A stretch of DNA of 64,000 nt from Whalleya microplaca. Lineage: Eukaryota; Ascomycota; Sordariomycetes; Xylariales; Xylariaceae. Under the pieces are notes generated by a model, which saw only the letters and a list, made by a program, of their open reading frames with translations, had not been told where the DNA came from and did no database searches. The position numbers were made by a program, and so were the translations under genes. The stretch covers positions 247,765-311,764 of the forward strand of contig MU385712.1 in assembly GCA_022497155.1 (NCBI GenBank). Direction: 5' to 3'. Shown piece by piece: positions 59,594 to 64,000 of this stretch (positions are counted from its first letter, which is position 1; the number at the start of each line of letters is the position of its first letter).

Positions 59594-62569
59594 TGCTACT
59601 AAAAACTACTGCGACTAGAGACGGCGTTCTAAGGTATCGCGAGAACACTAGGCTATTATATTGAAAAATATGGAATGTAATAACATACTGGAAGCCGAAA
59701 ACAATCGGATGTAACACTGCTTCTAAAAGGAAAACTCACCTTAGGTATTGATGGCCTTTGCTAATCTACAATTTCTATACGTCCAACCACGGGGTGTAGT
59801 TCTGACATGTCCATTGCCGATATACGGTCCTAGAGCATCACCTTCTTACTTGTCTATGTGAGACAGTCATACATTATTTCAGAGGGACATAATGCAATGT
59901 TTCATGACGCTCAATGTGGGAATGCTTATATCAGCTGTCTAGGTAGGTGTTGATGCCGGCATCTAGCTAGATACAACGACGTCCGGCTAAGCCACTTATA
60001 TGTTACTTCTTCGGGTATACTACTGTAAACATTCATGCTCTCTTATTAGTCATTGCCTTTAAAACGATGAGACTTACCTTGACGCCCTCTCTCGATTAGG
60101 AACAAACCTTCCGGGAAGAGGCGGGCTAAGCTTCACTCAAATGGGAGGAATGATCCAGTCGGGTACCAATAGCGTTCCATACGCATGTGGTCTCCACGGG
60201 TTCGTGTGGCCATCGCCCGATCGGATGTGTGAAGGATACCCTCACTATATATCATAGACATATACGTAGTAGTATCAAGCTTGGACAGGACAGAGCAGAC
60301 AGACAGACAGGGCTTGAGGTATCCGTTGTGGGGTTCCTCGACGCTCCAAGCTTTAGGCTATTTTGAGAAACACGCCCGACGGTGTTCCCGTCTGCGTCAT
60401 TTGCGTCAGACGGGCTAATCAATAAGTTGGCGAAAGTGTTATTCCGGGGGCCGACGCGAGAGTGAAGCGCGAGATTGACGAGGCCTGCATATTCCGTCCA
60501 GATCACCTGCATCCGAATTTCCCAAATCCTGCAGTCGTTAGCACACACACACACACACCCTCATATACTGCGTAATAAGCCAGAGGGAATTGGCGGTCCA
60601 ATGCGAGCGAGCTGGCGCTGGCAGGGCCATGATGATGGTGGTGGTGGGCATATCCCTGGGGGTGGTCAGCCCCTCACCAATCAGTCGGGATCTGAGGCTT
60701 GGTTTGTAAGTGGAAATGCCAATTGAGGGCACAAATGCCAATCCGACTCTTGGGCTGCTACCGATCTGCCGTGTGATGGATTCGGGGAACATGCGTCAGT
60801 GTCAATTGGCGACATGAGCTGGCTGGCTGGCCAGCCAGTTGCTAGATCCATGACCGAAGACTATTTTTTCATCTGCCTATGGCGTGTGTGTCGCAACGCG
60901 ATGCTATTCCTGACGAGGTTGACAACGGAATTATCACTGAATGCCATCGATGTCACCCCGGCTAGCAAGGCTATATCGGAACAAGCCCGCCTGCGACGTG
61001 TATGTACAGGACAATATGCGACTGCGAACGTTGGCTGCACATCTCGGCCATATTGGCATTTTATTATTGTTATACGTAATAACACTTTGCCATGATAGAG
61101 ACTACCTATAGAGCCAGACAGCATAGTAATATCGCAATGATAATAAGCCAGTGTGGGATTGTCGAGCTCTTCACTGCCGCCGATCCTTCCATACCTAATC
61201 CCTCCTGTCTTGTTTTCCCTGTCCTAGCTACCTAAAATAACCAAGAGCTTATTATTCTTCCGGCCTGGGGTCTGGATCTAGGTCTGGGGAAGCACTTGTG
61301 TGATGGCTCTCTCTGACTTGACTGATAACTCCCACTACAACTTGCTTCGTTGACTACCACCTGATCGATACCGCCATCAGTCAGTCAATTCAATTCCCGT
61401 GCTTTCGCATTTCAAAAGTCGATCGTCGTCCTTGTTGCATCTGTCACTTCCACCTTGAATACTCTAGGCGAATCCCACGGTTATGGTGCCAACCAGATTA
61501 CATAGCTCGGCAGTCTTATTATGAGCGATCCCTAATACCAACTACCTACCTAGACAGCGCGAACGATATTTCCGAGTGTAGGATTGGGTCACAAAAAGAA
61601 ACGACCTCACCGAGGAACCATTGACTGGTCCAACATGTAACCTGCCTAGTGGAAATGATAGAAAAATCGAATTTACTAAACGAACGGAGCGAATGAATAC
61701 ACGTACGTAGGAGGTCTCTGCCGTTAATCTCCGGACGAATGATGTTGCTGGGTTGCTAGACTGGCTGGCTACCCAGACAGAAAGCACCGACTGACAGACT
61801 TTAATTAGTAAGAAATAGACTCAACAACCTCCGATCCCTACCTAATACCTCTAATACCTCCCTTTCCACCTTCCACCCTTTCCAACCACTCCGTCGCGCG
61901 AGATTCGTATTGTACGACCAAGGGTTTGCAGCTTCCTCTGTCCTGGCCAAAGCTGGGTAACGTTAGGTCCAAGCACCTAGGTACCTTAAGGTTACCTACC
62001 TACCAGACATACATACATACAGTACGTGCGCTACAGCACACTACATCACGCTAGGTACAGCGCGCTACATTACGCTACCTCATTTGCAGGTTAAGCACTT
62101 AAGGTTAGGGAAGCAGCAGGCTGGCAGGGAGACTAGGCGGAACCCCACAGTCGAACCCCCAATCGAACCCACCGTCGAACCCATACTTTCGTAGTCGAAC
62201 CCGCAGATTCGACTCCACAGAAAAAAAAAGCCCGCGCTGCTTGCCCCAGATCCACGGGAAGCAGCCAGCCAGGCAGGACAGCAGCAGGAGCAACCTGAGC
62301 AGGTGGCAGGTTGGCAGGTGGCAGCAGGGAACTTGAGTGAGACCAAGAACGACCTGAGCATCGATCATGCTACCTGCCCTATTACCGACCTAACTACGTA
62401 TGTATGTGTACTTACGTATGTACCTACCTTGCTACTGCGAATTGTGAATATTGAGGAATAGAGTTTCCACCATCTTCAAACCCGTCCCTCCTCCTCCGCC
62501 TTCCGGCTCTCCTCCGTCCCTCCTCCGTCCCTTCGCCGCTCTCGCCCTTCCTCCCGCCCTTCGCCGACC
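59594..62569. other. Gene-poor 3 kb interval with simple repeats
   Basis: No gene recognised. It holds a (CA) run at 60542-60558, an ACAG tetranucleotide run near 60297-60310, a 16-bp perfect palindrome at 60823-60838 (CTGGCTGG and its complement), TACC/ACAT runs near 61991-62022 and the TCGAACCC repeats. The right third is probably the long promoter and leader of the regulator starting at 62570. Confidence 0.6.
62151..62202. repeat. TCGAACCC direct repeats upstream of regulator
   Basis: Four exact copies of TCGAACCC start at 62151, 62163, 62175 and 62195 (spacings 12, 12 and 20), with a degenerate fifth copy (TTCGACTCC) at 62208. They lie about 370-420 bases before the regulator ATG. The regular spacing suggests either a small satellite or an array of protein-binding sites. 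Confidence 0.8.
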
Positions 62570-62799
62570 ATGGCGACGCTCGTCAATCACAACGGTCACG
62601 ATGCGGTGCCCACGCCGAAGCAGATCCGATTTGTCAATAACCAGGGTCAGCCGCCGACGAAGAGGAGGAGGATAAATGCTGCGTGAGTATATATCTACCC
62701 GTATCTTACCTGCCTATATCTTTTTTTCTATCATTTTATCATTTTTGTGTCTACATAATCTTATGGCGCCGGTCTCGGGTAATGACATATGTGTATATA

Positions 62800-62831
<32 letters not shown>

Positions 62832-64000
62832 TATGGGTATGTATATGGGTGTGTGCGTGTATGTGTGTCTCGATTACCCACACCCGGGACCTCTCATTAA
62901 TCACTGTATTCTTGTCTATTCTTGTCTCTTGTCGCGAGTGTCTCCACCATCAGTCCAGGGATATAGCAAACATTCGGAACACTTTTTGCGGTACTTGAAG
63001 CTCATCTTGGCTCTCTCCGTCTTAGATGCCTCACTTGTCGTAGACGCAAGACGAGATGTGCCGGCGAACATCCTACCTGTTCCACTTGCACCAAGAACGG
63101 GCACGTTTGTTTGGGTTACTCCGATGGCGTCGAGAAGAAGAAAGAGTCGGTTGGAGGATCAAGCTCGACCCTCGAATCCATCCAAGTCGACCCCGATGAC
63201 GACGATTTCCTAGACGATGACCCCGAAGTCGATCGCAAGCAATGGAAGACCAAACAGAATGGAAGTAAGCAGGCTGACGCTACCGACGATGCTCCAGCGA
63301 CCTCGCGGCGATTGTCCGACTCGGCCCACGAAGCTGCTACGCCGACCATGCAATTGAAGTCCGAGAACATGGAATGGGAAGAGAATCCAGTTCAACATAC
63401 ACCACGACCCGAAACCCTAGGCCGTCGACCGACTAATCCTCGAACACACTCCTTCTCGACCGAAGATGACCCTAGTCCCACCAGTAGTTCGCCCGTACAA
63501 TACCATACCGAGGGCCAGAGCGTTCCCTACTTTCGCTTCTTTGGGCCTACTGCCATAGTGCCGGGCTTTAAACAGATGGTCGTGAAGGTAAAGGATAATA
63601 GGCGGAGCTCCATGTCGGCCACTTCGCCTAGCGCCGGCTCGATATTCTCTGGTCTGGTCAACTCAATACCGCACGAACATGAACTCAGTCAGTTGGAAGA
63701 GATGCCCGTCTACGACGTGAATGATACGAACCCTGTCCCCCAATTGATTCTCCATCTGGTCGAGACCTTCTTCGTACACATGGGGAGTAACTATCCTTTC
63801 CTGCGCCGTAACAAGTTCTCCAGACTGGTCCAGGAAAAGAGGGTAGAACCGATATTAGTGGACGCCGTGTGCGCGCTGGCAGCTCGGTTCTCAGACCACG
63901 CCATCTTTCGAACCTGGAATGAGGGAAAATTGGCAAAGTCTGAGTATGGCTACGTCTACGCCCAGCGAGCAAAGGCGGCGACGGTGGACACTTTTCCCTG
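62570..64000 (+). CDS. Zn2Cys6 transcription factor, truncated by window end
   Basis: Nuclear regulator; only the N-terminal part lies in the window. Exon 1 (62570-62682) codes M-A-T-L-V-N-H-N-G-H and ends in the basic K-R-R-R-I-N-A. Exon 2 starts at 63026 after an unusually long 343-base intron and stays open to the window edge. The zinc cluster is complete: Cys39, 42, 49, 56, 59, 66 (A-C-L-T-C-R-R-R-K-T-R-C). An acidic, Ser/Asp-rich linker follows, then Y-F-R-F-F-G-P-T-A-I-V-P-G-F-K-Q-M. The start of the fungal TF domain (H-L-V-E-T-F-F-V-H-M-G-S-N-Y-P-F-L) closes the visible part. The F-F-G-P-T-A-I-V-P-G motif looks conserved, but I cannot name the orthologue with confidence. Confidence 0.92.
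62789..62868 (+). repeat. (TG)n microsatellite inside first intron of regulator
   Basis: Interrupted TG/TATG repeat of about 80 bases within intron 62683-63025. It explains most of the unusual length of this intron and may vary in length between isolates. Confidence 0.9.

Overview
The window reads as a filamentous ascomycete (Pezizomycotina) chromosome segment. Genes carry short 45-180 bp introns with GTRNGY-like donors and CTAAC/CTGAC branch sites just upstream of AG. Intergenic DNA is long and AT-leaning and contains TACCTACC-type tracts. The gene content (several Zn2Cys6 regulators, an F-box/LRR protein, a DUF3176-type membrane protein, a rhodopsin-like 7TM protein) is typical of Sordariomycetes-like fungi. 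That class-level guess is an inference. I assembled exon-intron models by hand. Where total coding length is given, it is divisible by three and the joined protein matches its family.

Layout. 2.2-4.8 kb: cytosolic glutaminyl-tRNA synthetase, whose frame requires a one-nucleotide exon. 5.5-8.0 kb: F-box/LRR protein. 8.9-10.0 kb: short-chain dehydrogenase. 11.3-12.6 kb: secreted intradiol dioxygenase. 14.0-14.7 kb: small Cys-rich protein. 14.7-19.2 kb: gene-poor. 19.2-20.4 kb: mitochondrial phosphate carrier. 20.4-25.0 kb: gene-poor. 25.0-30.1 kb: FucP-like sugar permease, Nudix hydrolase, Cys-rich single-pass surface protein.

32.0-42.3 kb is the most interesting block. A minus-strand gene (32034-33392) encodes a borosin-type self-methylating precursor: a tetrapyrrole-methylase-fold alpha-N-methyltransferase, a clasp region and a short hydrophobic C-terminal peptide (V-I-I-I-I-L-A-M) fused in one 402-residue protein, as in the basidiomycete omphalotin system. 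Around it lie a tail-anchored sulfotransferase-like protein, a Zn2Cys6 regulator, an FAD monooxygenase and a 7TM rhodopsin-like protein. Co-function as a RiPP (ribosomally made, modified peptide) cluster is inferred. No peptidase that could release the peptide is visible in the window.

43.0-51.2 kb looks like a catabolic cluster: SDR, Dal5-like MFS transporter, Zn2Cys6 regulator and class II ketose-bisphosphate aldolase. The transporter carries one in-frame TAG and the aldolase one single-base frameshift, while the SDR and regulator look intact. 52.6-54.7 kb holds a DUF3176-like membrane protein, 55.3-55.6 kb a 131-bp tandem duplication, and 57.4-59.6 kb a Zn2Cys6 regulator whose zinc-cluster exon junction does not resolve. 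From 62.6 kb another Zn2Cys6 regulator runs off the window end.
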